From Firmicutes bacterium UBA6132 (GTDB taxonomy: Bacteria > Bacillota_A > Clostridia > Tissierellales > Sedimentibacteraceae): 24,674 nt of DNA. Of the stretch, positions 1 to 7,560 are shown piece by piece (the first letter of the stretch is position 1; each line of letters opens with the position of its first letter). The stretch is taken from positions 5,285 through 29,958 of the forward strand of contig DIVM01000351.1 in the NCBI GenBank assembly GCA_002435835.1, read 5' to 3'. The notes under the pieces were generated by a model. It was not told the DNA's origin and ran no database searches. It saw only the letters and a list, made by a program, of their open reading frames with translations. The position numbers and the translations under genes are program-made.

Positions 1-235
1 CATATGTTCTTGCAATTGAATGCAGTGTGTCTCCGGGTTTAACTGTATACAATATTGCTTCAGGTGGGGACAAAGGAACAACAATATTTTGTCCTGGATA
101 AATTAAATTCATATTTGGAATGAAGTTAAACATCAAAATATTTTCTAATGTAGTATTATATTTATAAGCAATATTAAAAAGAGTATCTCCAGGAACTACA
201 GTGTGATTTAATGTGCCAAAATATGCCATCGGCAT
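1..235 (-). CDS. LysM-domain protein, 3' end cut by window edge
   Basis: Reading on the minus strand from ATG at 233-235, the protein begins MPMAYFGTLNHTVVPGDTLF. It contains one complete LysM repeat (VVPGDTLFNIAYKYNTT ... YPGQNIVVP) and the start of a second (YTVKPGDTLHSIA) when it leaves the window. A good ribosome binding site, AAAGGAG on the minus strand (complement of 244-250), lies nine bases upstream of the start. LysM repeats bind peptidoglycan. Short multi-LysM proteins of this kind occur in the coat or cortex of clostridial spores and in cell walls. There is no signal peptide, which favours a role in the mother cell or spore, but this is inference. A second, damaged copy of the same gene lies at 2613-2933. 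Confidence 0.85.
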   Translation of the reverse strand, partial: MPMAYFGTLNHTVVPGDTLFNIAYKYNTTLENILMFNFIPNMNLIYPGQNIVVPLSPPEAILYTVKPGDTLHSIARTY

Positions 236-433
236 AAATATCACTCCTTTACTTTGAGTAATATATATTATGCTGTTTGTTATAAAATTGTACTTTAGTA
301 TAGCCTAATAATATTAGCAAATTTACCTTGAAGGAAAAAATGCTAAAAGTCTGATAGTTGATCGAACCTTTGTTATATTTTAACATAAAATGTTTATATA
401 ATTATTTAATCTATATTAAAGGGGAATAATCAA

Positions 434-964
434 ATGATTTATTATGGTAGAAATCCATATTTTGATAAATATATGTATTTAACTCAGCAAAACCAACCAA
501 TTATGCCTCAAACTCCGAGTACAATGCCTGTTGACATTTACACATATCCTCAAAATTATCCAGCAGCACTTGAATTAATGTCAGAAGCTATTTCCACAGA
601 GATAAACGGAAGAATTTTTTATGTTTATTTTAAAAGTCTTGCTCCTACCCAAGAAGAAAAAGATATTATTCAAGAAATCATGGATGATGCAGTGAAACAC
701 TTCGGATTATTTAGGCAAATATATTATGAACTTACAGGTCAAATACCTGAAATGAAACCGGCAGGGGATCTTGTAAAACCTGAAACATATTGTGATGCTA
801 TAAAACAATTAATACTATTTGAGATCGAAATAATAAAAGCTTATAGTAATATACTTTATGCATTGCAAGACAGAAGACATATTAACATGTTAATTGAAAT
901 TATTTCTGATGAGCAAAATCATATCAATTATTATATTCTTTTACTTTCGAACAATAAATGTTAA
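434..964 (+). CDS. Ferritin-like, spore-coat-type protein of unknown function
   Basis: The product has 176 residues. Residues 1-45 are a Tyr/Pro/Gln-rich tail, typical of coat-associated proteins. From about residue 45 to the end it looks like a ferritin-like four-helix bundle, with helix motifs STEINGRIFY, DDAVKHFGLF, LFEIEIIKAY and SDEQNHINYY. In ferritin/rubrerythrin relatives the di-iron site uses E, ExxH, E and ExxH. Here the last ExxH (EQNH) is present, but the second position reads D-x-x-x-H, so metal binding is uncertain. An AAAGGGG ribosome binding site precedes the ATG at 434. It is divergent from the LysM gene and convergent with the transporter at 1010-2443. This fits a small spore-coat or stress protein; exact function is not recognisable. 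Confidence 0.65.
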   Translation: MIYYGRNPYFDKYMYLTQQNQPIMPQTPSTMPVDIYTYPQNYPAALELMSEAISTEINGRIFYVYFKSLAPTQEEKDIIQEIMDDAVKHFGLFRQIYYELTGQIPEMKPAGDLVKPETYCDAIKQLILFEIEIIKAYSNILYALQDRRHINMLIEIISDEQNHINYYILLLSNNKC

Positions 965-1009
965 TTTGGATTGTCAACACTAAACTAAACAACTTGGTAT
1001 GGAGTTTAA

Positions 1010-2443
1010 CTATTCCTTACCTTTTATTTTAGGCATTATTATAGATAAAATAAGAGAAATTGCAGATAAAATTACAAGTATTATAAATAAAAAATGTAAA
1101 GAACTGTTTATGGAAAGCTTTATTTGCTCACTGCTAACTAAGGAGCTATATAAGTTACTTGGGTCAACTCCATTTATTCCTATCTTAATAAAATATTTAA
1201 TTATATATAAGTTGAAAATACTTCCAAATATACTTACCCCTATTGTTTGTCCCAATGTTCTAAGCAATGAATTAGCAGCTGTTGCAGCACCTCTTTTGTT
1301 ATATTCTACGGATTCTTGGACAATTATAGTCAACGTGGTAAAAGCTCCTCCGAACCCAACCCCAATTAGGGAAACATATAATAATACCAACGGTAATGAA
1401 GTATTAATTCCTAATGTAGGTAGGAATATAGTGCTTATGAGTAAAATAATATTGGATATTAATAATGCTGTTTTTGCGCCAAATTTTACTATGATTTTAC
1501 CTATGATCACTGAAGATATAAACCAAGTAATTGACATTGGCGCTAAAGTTAATCCTGACATTTTAGCGCTAAATCCTAATATGTTTTGTAAATATATTGG
1601 TAAATAAACATCTACTGTTATTAAAACTGCTGCAGCTAAAAAACTTATTATATTTACAATTGCACTTGATTTAGTAAAAATATCAAAAGGAATAACCGGT
1701 TCTATTGCTTTTTTTTCTATTTTATAAAATGCAATTAAGAGTAAAATAGTTGATAAAACGGATATTAAAATAAATATTTTATTATTAGAATTAATATTTT
1801 CACTTGATAAGAAAATATTTAAAAATACAATCATTGCTAATGATAAAGTAGTAATTCCAGCAAAATCTATTTTATGCGTTGTTTTCTCAAAGGTTTCCTT
1901 TATGTTTTTTTGAATCAGAATAACTGACAATATTCCAAAAGGTATATTTATAAAAAATATCCAATGCCAAGACAGAATATCTATTAACAATCCTCCGACG
2001 AAAGGACCTGCAATACTTGCAACACCCCATACCATACCTAAATATCCCTGAACTTTCGGTCTTTCACTTAGTGTAAATACATCTCCGACAATTGTATATG
2101 TAACTGTAAATATTGCACCTGCACCCAAACCTTGAATGGCACGGAAAAATATCAACATATAAATGTTTTTCGATAAACCGCATAAAAAGCTTCCTATTAA
2201 AAATATTATTATTCCTATTGAAAGTATATTTTTTCTTCCATATAAATCTGAAAGCTTGCCATATATTGGTGTGGAGATTGCAGAAGTTAATAAGTATATT
2301 GAAAAAACTAAACTTATAATTTCAAATCCTTGCAAATCCATTACAATTGTTGGAATAGCCGTAGTAACAACTGTTCCTTCAATAGCTCCTAAAAACATTG
2401 CAACCATTAGGGCTATTACTATATTTTTTTTAACTGAACTCAT
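1010..2443 (-). CDS. MFS drug exporter, DHA2 (EmrB/QacA) family
   Basis: A 477-residue membrane protein with many hydrophobic segments, consistent with the 14-helix DHA2 type. The first helix ends in GTVVTTAIPTI, the family's D/E-x-T-VV-A-P motif. GKLSDLYGRKN (about residues 62-72) is MFS motif A in the loop between helices 2 and 3. GPFVGGLL (about residues 146-153) is motif C, typical of proton-coupled antiporters. The ATG at 2441-2443 has an AAGGAAGG ribosome binding site (complement of 2453-2460). It probably exports drugs or organic anions in exchange for protons; the substrate cannot be read from sequence. It lies alone on the minus strand between the two LysM copies, with no sign of operon partners. 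Confidence 0.9.
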   Translation of the reverse strand: MSSVKKNIVIALMVAMFLGAIEGTVVTTAIPTIVMDLQGFEIISLVFSIYLLTSAISTPIYGKLSDLYGRKNILSIGIIIFLIGSFLCGLSKNIYMLIFFRAIQGLGAGAIFTVTYTIVGDVFTLSERPKVQGYLGMVWGVASIAGPFVGGLLIDILSWHWIFFINIPFGILSVILIQKNIKETFEKTTHKIDFAGITTLSLAMIVFLNIFLSSENINSNNKIFILISVLSTILLLIAFYKIEKKAIEPVIPFDIFTKSSAIVNIISFLAAAVLITVDVYLPIYLQNILGFSAKMSGLTLAPMSITWFISSVIIGKIIVKFGAKTALLISNIILLISTIFLPTLGINTSLPLVLLYVSLIGVGFGGAFTTLTIIVQESVEYNKRGAATAANSLLRTLGQTIGVSIFGSIFNLYIIKYFIKIGINGVDPSNLYSSLVSSEQIKLSINSSLHFLFIILVILSAISLILSIIMPKIKGKE

Positions 2444-2612
2444 TCGTAAATACCTTCCTTATAAAGATCATTTCTACAGACTAATAGCAATTATATCATT
2501 TTATAATAAATAAGGATAGAATTCTTTCATAGTATTTGAGATTTAAAGTGAAAGAACTTAAATTGACTGTACAACTGATTTAATTACATTTTTTATTTCA
2601 TTATAAGTAAAC

Positions 2613-2933
2613 TTATTTTAAAGATGCTGTAACTACTAATTGTTGACCAGGATATATTACGAATGGTAGATTCAGGTAGTTGAATCTGATCAGGTTATCA
2701 ACGTATGTGCCATATTTTTTTGCAATTGAATATAGTGTGTCTCCTGGCTTAACTGTATATAATATTGCTTCGGGCGGGGACAATGGAATAATAATTTGTT
2801 GTCCGGGATAAATAAGATTTATATTTCGAATGGAATTAAACAACAAAATATTTTCTAAGGTAGTATTATATTTATATGCAATATTAAAAAATTGACATTT
2901 TTCTAAATTAATGAGGATCAACACAACAAACAT
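2613..2933 (-). pseudogene. 5'-truncated duplicate of the LysM gene
   Basis: Residues from about 16 onward repeat the LysM protein at 1-235 (FNIAYKYNTTLENIL..., YPGQQIIIPLSPPEAILYTV...). They include a complete second LysM repeat (YTVKPGDTLYSIAKKYGT ... YPGQQLVV) and end in a stop at 2613. The first part of LysM repeat 1, with the PGDTL motif, is missing. Upstream of the break the DNA is unrelated and encodes a hydrophobic start (MFVVLILINLEKCQF). There is no ribosome binding site before the ATG at 2933. Homology to positions 1-180 is colinear with a constant offset of 2710 bases. I read it as a duplicated fragment that has lost its promoter and start, though a short expressed protein cannot be excluded. 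Confidence 0.6.
2711..2890. repeat. Direct repeat of 1-180 (LysM gene duplication)
   Basis: Bases 2711-2890 align with 1-180 at a fixed offset of 2710 with no net insertion or deletion. Long stretches such as AATATTGCTTC and TAGTATTATATTTATA are identical; the rest differs mostly by single-base changes. Similarity stops abruptly after 2890. The two copies lie in the same orientation and flank the ferritin-like gene and the drug exporter. Confidence 0.85.
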
Positions 2934-3039
2934 TTTTTATTTTTGAAATATATCATCACTTTTAATAAATAAGGATATTATCTTACTTATAAAAAACATT
3001 TAAAATTGTATAAGAAAAGACATTTTGGTTACATCTTTT

Positions 3040-3058
3040 TGTTAATATGGTATTAACA
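3040..3058. promoter_or_regulatory. Operator-like palindrome before the enoate reductase gene
   Basis: TGTTAATA-TGG-TATTAACA is a perfect inverted repeat with 8-base arms and a 3-base centre. It ends about 7 bases before the GAAAGGAG ribosome binding site and 22 bases before the ATG at 3081. The position suits a repressor site. It resembles the half-sites of Rex (TGTTAA/TTAACA), but the half-sites are 7 bases apart instead of 4, so Rex is not a clean match. Confidence 0.4.
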
Positions 3059-3080
3059 TATTGCGAAAGGAGAAGTTATC

Positions 3081-5078
3081 ATGAAAAAAGAGCATGAAAT
3101 ATTGTTTACACCGTTTAACATAGGCGGATGTGAAATGAAAAATAGATATGCTATGGCTGCAATGGGTACAGGAGGTATGGTTACAAAAGATAATAATTTT
3201 AATGAAAGAGGGGTTGAATACTACGTTGAAAGGGCAAAAGGTGGTGTTGGTTTAATAATAACCGGAACTCTTTATGTTGAAAATGAAGTTGAAAAAGTAA
3301 TTCCTGGAATAATGCCTTGCCCGATAGATAACAGAGGCAGTTTTATTATGACAACATCAGAAATGTGTGAACGCGTACACGCATATGGTACAAAAATATT
3401 TGCACAATTAACAGCTGGATTTGGCAGAGTAATTAAACCACATCTGCTATTAGGAGAGGCTGTTTCTTCATCGGAAAATCGACATTATTGGGATGATAAC
3501 ATCGTTTGCAGAGAATTAACAAGAGAAGAAATTCAGACTATTGTAGAAAAATCAGGAGATACAGCAAAGATATGTAAGGATTCAGGTTTTGATGGAGTTG
3601 AAATACATGCAGTTCATGAAGGATATTTATTAGATCAATTTGCAATTTCTTTATTTAATAACAGGACTGATGAATATGGCGGAGATTTGAAATCAAGATT
3701 AAAGTTTGCATGTGATATAGTTAAAAATATTAAAGAGAAATGTGGCAAAGATTTTCCGGTTATTCTAAGATATAGCTTAAAATCATATATTAAAGGCATA
3801 AGGCAGGGAGGTTTGCCGGGAGAAGATTTTGTTGAACTTGGAAGGGATATTGAGGAAGGAATAGAAGCTGCTAAAATACTTGTTGAAGCAGGATATGATG
3901 CATTGGATGTTGATGCAGGTACATATGATTCATGGTATTGGTCACACCCGCCTATGTACTTTGAAAAAGGAATGAATATAAAATTTGGAGAAATAATAAA
4001 GAGAAATGTTGATGTGCCGGTAATTGTAACAGGAAGAATGGAGAATCCGGACTTATCAGCTGAAGCAATAAATGAAGGAAATACAGATATAATTGGGTTA
4101 GGCAGAGCTTTGTTGGCAGATCCTCAGATTGTTAACAAAATAAGGTTAGGCAGATATGAATCTGCAAGACCATGTCTTAGCTGCCACGAGGGATGTATGA
4201 ATAGACTTGTATCATCTAAGCCCATGTCATGTGCTGTTAATCCGTGCTCCGGCAGAGAAGCGACCTATGGATTAAAGTCAATATCAAGTCACAAAAAAAT
4301 AGCAGTCATAGGTGGCGGAGTAGCCGGACTTGAAGCAGCAAGAGTATTAAAATTAAGAGGATATGATGTTGCAGTTTATGAAAAAATCAATAATATAGGC
4401 GGTTCTTTGAGAATAGCCGGAGCACCAAGCTTTAAGCTTGATGATATAGAATTAATCAACTGGTATGAAAGAACATTGAAAGAATTAGGCGTTACAATAG
4501 TATTAAATAAAGAAATAAATTATGACAGCAAAGAAATCAGTGATGCTAATGCAGTGTTAATTGCAACTGGTTCAATAGCTAAAACCTTGAAATTGCCAGG
4601 CAATAATGAGATGTACAAGGCGGAAGATATACTTGAAAAAAAAGTTAATGCCGGAAAGCGTGTAGCTATAATTGGAGGTGGATTGGTAGGATGTGAATTA
4701 GCTCTTGATTTAGCTCAAAATGATAAGGATGTATTTATTTTAGAAGCTTTACCTAATATATTATCACTCGGAGCATCAATGCCTCATATGAATAAGACTA
4801 TGCTTTATGATTTGTTAATTTTCAATAAAGTAAACATAATTGAAAATATAAAAATAGACTCAATTAATGACAATAAAATAGTATATTATGAAAATAATAA
4901 AATAGCAAGCCTTGATGTTGATACAGTTGTGTATGCTATAGGATATATATCTAATAGAGATTTGTATGATAAATTAAACTTAAGCGATAAAGAAGTATAT
5001 TTATTAGGAGATGCTAAAAATGTTAGAAATATTATGTATGCAATATGGGATGCATATGAATTAGCAAATAATATATAG
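3081..5078 (+). CDS. enr: 2-enoate reductase (FMN/FAD/4Fe-4S, old yellow enzyme type)
   Basis: The 665-residue protein has the classic three-part build of 2-enoate and 2,4-dienoyl-CoA reductases. Residues 1-355 form the FMN TIM barrel, with VEIHAVHEGYLLDQF at 173-187 and NRTDEYGGDL at 194-203. Cys365, Cys368, Cys372 and Cys384 (C-x2-C-x3-C-x11-C) bind a 4Fe-4S cluster. A first Rossmann motif (VIGGGVAGLEAA, 409-420) binds FAD and a second (AIIGGGLVGCELA, 529-541) binds NADH. EGYLLDQF and the DAGTYDSWYWSHPP segment (278-291) match clostridial enoate reductases, including the FldZ type that reduces cinnamate. It saturates free 2-enoic acids with NADH in the cytoplasm. GAAAGGAG at 3064-3071 sets the start. 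The exact acrylate substrate is unknown; context suggests an aromatic or imidazole acrylate. Confidence 0.9.
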   Translation: MKKEHEILFTPFNIGGCEMKNRYAMAAMGTGGMVTKDNNFNERGVEYYVERAKGGVGLIITGTLYVENEVEKVIPGIMPCPIDNRGSFIMTTSEMCERVHAYGTKIFAQLTAGFGRVIKPHLLLGEAVSSSENRHYWDDNIVCRELTREEIQTIVEKSGDTAKICKDSGFDGVEIHAVHEGYLLDQFAISLFNNRTDEYGGDLKSRLKFACDIVKNIKEKCGKDFPVILRYSLKSYIKGIRQGGLPGEDFVELGRDIEEGIEAAKILVEAGYDALDVDAGTYDSWYWSHPPMYFEKGMNIKFGEIIKRNVDVPVIVTGRMENPDLSAEAINEGNTDIIGLGRALLADPQIVNKIRLGRYESARPCLSCHEGCMNRLVSSKPMSCAVNPCSGREATYGLKSISSHKKIAVIGGGVAGLEAARVLKLRGYDVAVYEKINNIGGSLRIAGAPSFKLDDIELINWYERTLKELGVTIVLNKEINYDSKEISDANAVLIATGSIAKTLKLPGNNEMYKAEDILEKKVNAGKRVAIIGGGLVGCELALDLAQNDKDVFILEALPNILSLGASMPHMNKTMLYDLLIFNKVNIIENIKIDSINDNKIVYYENNKIASLDVDTVVYAIGYISNRDLYDKLNLSDKEVYLLGDAKNVRNIMYAIWDAYELANNI

Positions 5079-5081
5079 ATT

Positions 5082-5771
5082 ATGGAGTTATTTTTGAAAA
5101 ATGAGAAGGATGAATTTATTATATATTTAATGAGAAGTATTAGAGTTATATTTGGTTGCTTTTTAATTGCACTTGCTGACTCAATGTTTATAAAATCAGC
5201 GCTTGGATTAAATGCATTTAATGTTTTAATCAATGGACTATCGCTAAATCTTAATATAACAATTGGACGAGTATCTCAGATTGTTGGCTTGAGCTTTATA
5301 ATAATAGGTTTTATGCTTAAGATCATTCCTGGATTAGGAACTATATTAAATATGTATTTCTGTGGTTTTTTTACAGATATAATATTAAAAAATACCATTG
5401 TGATTTCATTAAATACAGCAGAAAAATTTATTATGCTACCATTAGGTATTATAATATTAAATTTAGGAATATTTATTTATTTAAAACAGGGCCTTGGTGG
5501 AGGGCCGAGAGATGGAGTGTTTTTATATATTGCATTAAATGCAAAAATTACAATAGGTAAAGTTAAGATGTTTATTGAATTTTTAGCTTTAATTATTGGC
5601 TTTTTATTAGGAGGAAAGGTTGGTATAGGCACTGTTTTCATAAGCTTATTATCAGGACCTATCTTAGATAAGATTGCTGAAATTTTTAAAATTAATCTAA
5701 AATTAATCAAGCAACAGAATATCTATGAAGTTTTTATAAAATTATTTAATATATCAAAAATACAAGTATAA
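5082..5771 (+). CDS. YczE/YitT-family integral membrane protein
   Basis: A 229-residue protein with about six hydrophobic helices and short loops. The motif GLGGGPRDG at about residues 140-148, followed by a glycine-rich segment GGKVGIGTVF, is the mark of the YczE/YyaS group in the YitT superfamily, whose biochemical function is not established. The ATG at 5082 lies three bases after the enoate reductase stop and has no clear ribosome binding site, so translation is probably coupled to the upstream gene. It may assist uptake or export of the acid handled by the reductase, but that is only an inference from position. Confidence 0.8.
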   Translation: MELFLKNEKDEFIIYLMRSIRVIFGCFLIALADSMFIKSALGLNAFNVLINGLSLNLNITIGRVSQIVGLSFIIIGFMLKIIPGLGTILNMYFCGFFTDIILKNTIVISLNTAEKFIMLPLGIIILNLGIFIYLKQGLGGGPRDGVFLYIALNAKITIGKVKMFIEFLALIIGFLLGGKVGIGTVFISLLSGPILDKIAEIFKINLKLIKQQNIYEVFIKLFNISKIQV

Positions 5772-5942
5772 ATTGCTTGAACTAAGCACTTTGCCAGCCT
5801 GGCAGCAATGTTTAGCAGGATATCGAAGAGTTGATAAAAATGTTAGGGAGTACGAAAGCGATATAAAATTTTCTAATAAGATAAAATAATTGCAGTAAAA
5901 AATGCATTAAGATCTATTATTGAAGAACATCATAAACAATAA
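5772..5942 (+). pseudogene. Unidentified gene remnant with a frameshift
   Basis: After the YczE stop, the DNA stays open in one frame to a stop at about 5889 (LLELSTLPAWQQCLAGYRR then VDKNVREYESDIKFSNKIK). The next frame then continues as IIAVKNALRSIIEEHHKQ to a stop at 5940-5942. The two pieces read like consecutive parts of one soluble helical domain split by a frameshift. The composition (W, C, R, E, H) is protein-like and unlike the surrounding AT-rich spacer. There is no start codon or ribosome binding site. I do not recognise the family. Confidence 0.4.
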
Positions 5943-6138
5943 AATACCCTATGCAGTAGATGCCAAAAACGTATTTATACATATGGTATTTTATTTAAAT
6001 AAAAAATGGTTAAATTAAGTAATCTGTTTCGATGATATGAAAAATTTTTTTATAAATATGATTAGAAGTTATTAGAAATATTTTAGGAGATGAAAAGGTG
6101 ACGTTAAAAGACTAAAATATTTCAGGAGGTAATTATTA
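5943..6138. other. AT-rich spacer before the LarA-like gene
   Basis: No open frame or convincing terminator or promoter is visible. The only clear signal is the AGGAGG ribosome binding site at 6124-6129 for the next gene. Confidence 0.5.
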
Positions 6139-7371
6139 ATGAATATACTTTTAAATGAAGATAAACAATTAGAGTTGCCAAAAATGTACAAAGTTAAACA
6201 ATTATTTTCTAATGATAAAATTGACGATGTTGAAAATTGTATCAAATTGCAACTTAACAGTAAAGAGATATTATCAATAATCAGGCCTGGACAGAAAATT
6301 GCTCTCGCGGTAGGAAGCAGAGGCATTAGAAATATTGACTTTATAGTAAAAACAATTGCTGATGAATTAAAGAAATTAGGAGCTGAACCCTTTGTTTTAT
6401 CTGCCATGGGGAGTCACGGAAATGGAACATCTGAAGGACAAAGAGAAGTTTTAGAAACGTACGGAATAAATAAGGAAAAAACAGGTGTAGATATAGTTAC
6501 AAATGTAGATGTTAATCTTATTGGAAAGACGAAAAAAGGAATAGATGTATATTTTGATAAAATAGCACTTCAGGCAGATTTAATAATACCTATAAATAGA
6601 GTTAAATTGCATACTGATTTTATAGGTGAATTGCAAAGCGGTATGTGCAAAATGTTAGTTATAGGGCTTGGTAATCAAAAAGGTTGCTCTTTAATTCATG
6701 AAGATGATCCTGCCAACTTTGCAAAGACAATTGAAGAATCAGCTGAAATAATTCTTGATAAAGCAAATGTTGGGTTTGGCGTAGCTATATTAGAAAATTC
6801 ATATCATGAAACAGCAAAAATTGAAATAGTTTTAAAAGACAATTTAATAGAAAGGGAAAAAGAGCTGGTAAAAATATCAAAAGAATATTTTGCTACACTG
6901 ATGATACCGGATATAGATATACTGGTATTAGAAGAAATCGGTAAAAATATTTCTGGTCCGGGGTTTGATCCTAATGTATTAGGTAGAAGTCCGATATTAA
7001 CTGAATATACAATGAATATTCCTAAAATAAAAAGGATGGTACTATTAGATTTGACGGCAGAATCTCATGGCAGTGGTCCGGGAATAGGAATGTTTGATAT
7101 AGTAACAAAAAAAGCTGTTAACAAATTGGATTTCGAGAAAACATATACAAATGTTATAGCGGCAAAATTGATTGAAGAAGCAAAGATACCTTTAATTGTT
7201 GATGATGAGGAAACCGCAATAAAAGTTGCAATTAAAGCAACCAGAAACTTGGATAAAAACAGTTTAAAAATAGTAAAGATAAAAAATACTTTAGAGTTAG
7301 AAAATATTCAAGTATCAGAAGCTTTATTGAATTATGTTAAAAAACATGAAAAAATGATATTAATTGATTAA
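6139..7371 (+). CDS. LarA-like (DUF2088) protein, possible nickel-dependent 2-hydroxyacid racemase
   Basis: A 410-residue protein of the lactate-racemase N-domain superfamily. Visible motifs are GSRGIRN (59-65), SAMGSHGNGTSEGQ (88-101), NRVKLHTDF (153-161) and KMLVIGLGNQKG (171-182). Known family members use a nickel-pincer cofactor to racemise or epimerise lactate, malate, phenyllactate, 2-hydroxyglutarate or gluconate. This one belongs to a branch that carries G-S-R where classical LarA has the D-x-T-R motif, so racemase activity is not assured. AGGAGG at 6124-6129 fixes the start. Its place next to a 2-oxoacid-type reductase and upstream of a 2-hydroxyacyl-CoA dehydratase suggests that it interconverts the isomers of the 2-hydroxy acid fed into that pathway (inference). 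Cofactor genes larB, larC and larE are not in the window. Confidence 0.7.
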   Translation: MNILLNEDKQLELPKMYKVKQLFSNDKIDDVENCIKLQLNSKEILSIIRPGQKIALAVGSRGIRNIDFIVKTIADELKKLGAEPFVLSAMGSHGNGTSEGQREVLETYGINKEKTGVDIVTNVDVNLIGKTKKGIDVYFDKIALQADLIIPINRVKLHTDFIGELQSGMCKMLVIGLGNQKGCSLIHEDDPANFAKTIEESAEIILDKANVGFGVAILENSYHETAKIEIVLKDNLIEREKELVKISKEYFATLMIPDIDILVLEEIGKNISGPGFDPNVLGRSPILTEYTMNIPKIKRMVLLDLTAESHGSGPGIGMFDIVTKKAVNKLDFEKTYTNVIAAKLIEEAKIPLIVDDEETAIKVAIKATRNLDKNSLKIVKIKNTLELENIQVSEALLNYVKKHEKMILID

Positions 7372-7453
7372 AATAATTAATAATTATTAGTATAATGCAA
7401 TCATGCTTGCAGAAAATTGAAGTTTTTTTAAAATATGGATTGATCTAAATGTG

Positions 7454-7491
7454 ATTACCGAACACTCTAAGAACAACTTCTTGGTGGTAAT
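7454..7491 (+). terminator. Nested hairpin between LarA-like and PanE-like genes
   Basis: Outer arms ATTACC (7454-7459) and GGTAAT (7486-7491) enclose an inner stem CTAAGAA/TTCTTGG with a CAAC loop (7467-7484). It is followed by the T-rich TTATTATAATTG. It could be a weak terminator of the upstream gene or a structured leader of the next. Confidence 0.35.
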
Positions 7492-7560
7492 TTATTATAA
7501 TTGAAAAATATTCCAAAATAATTCAGAATATTAAAATTCAAATACAGTGAGGAAAAAAAG

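Noticed and set aside
371..385. TGTTA-TATTT-TAACA palindrome upstream of the ferritin-like gene, similar to the site at 3040-3058
   Set aside because: The arms are only five bases and the spacing differs; such matches are expected by chance in AT-rich DNA.
999..1607. 202-codon open frame on the + strand
   Set aside because: It lies wholly antisense to the drug exporter gene, has no ribosome binding site, and its hydrophobic composition mirrors the membrane helices on the other strand.
3040..3058. Assignment of the palindrome as a Rex site
   Set aside because: Rex sites have four bases between the TGTTAA and TTAACA half-sites; here there are seven.
3081..5078. Reading the flavoprotein as the urocanate reductase UrdA
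   Set aside because: UrdA belongs to the fumarate reductase flavoprotein family; this protein has the TIM-barrel, 4Fe-4S and double Rossmann layout of 2-enoate reductases.
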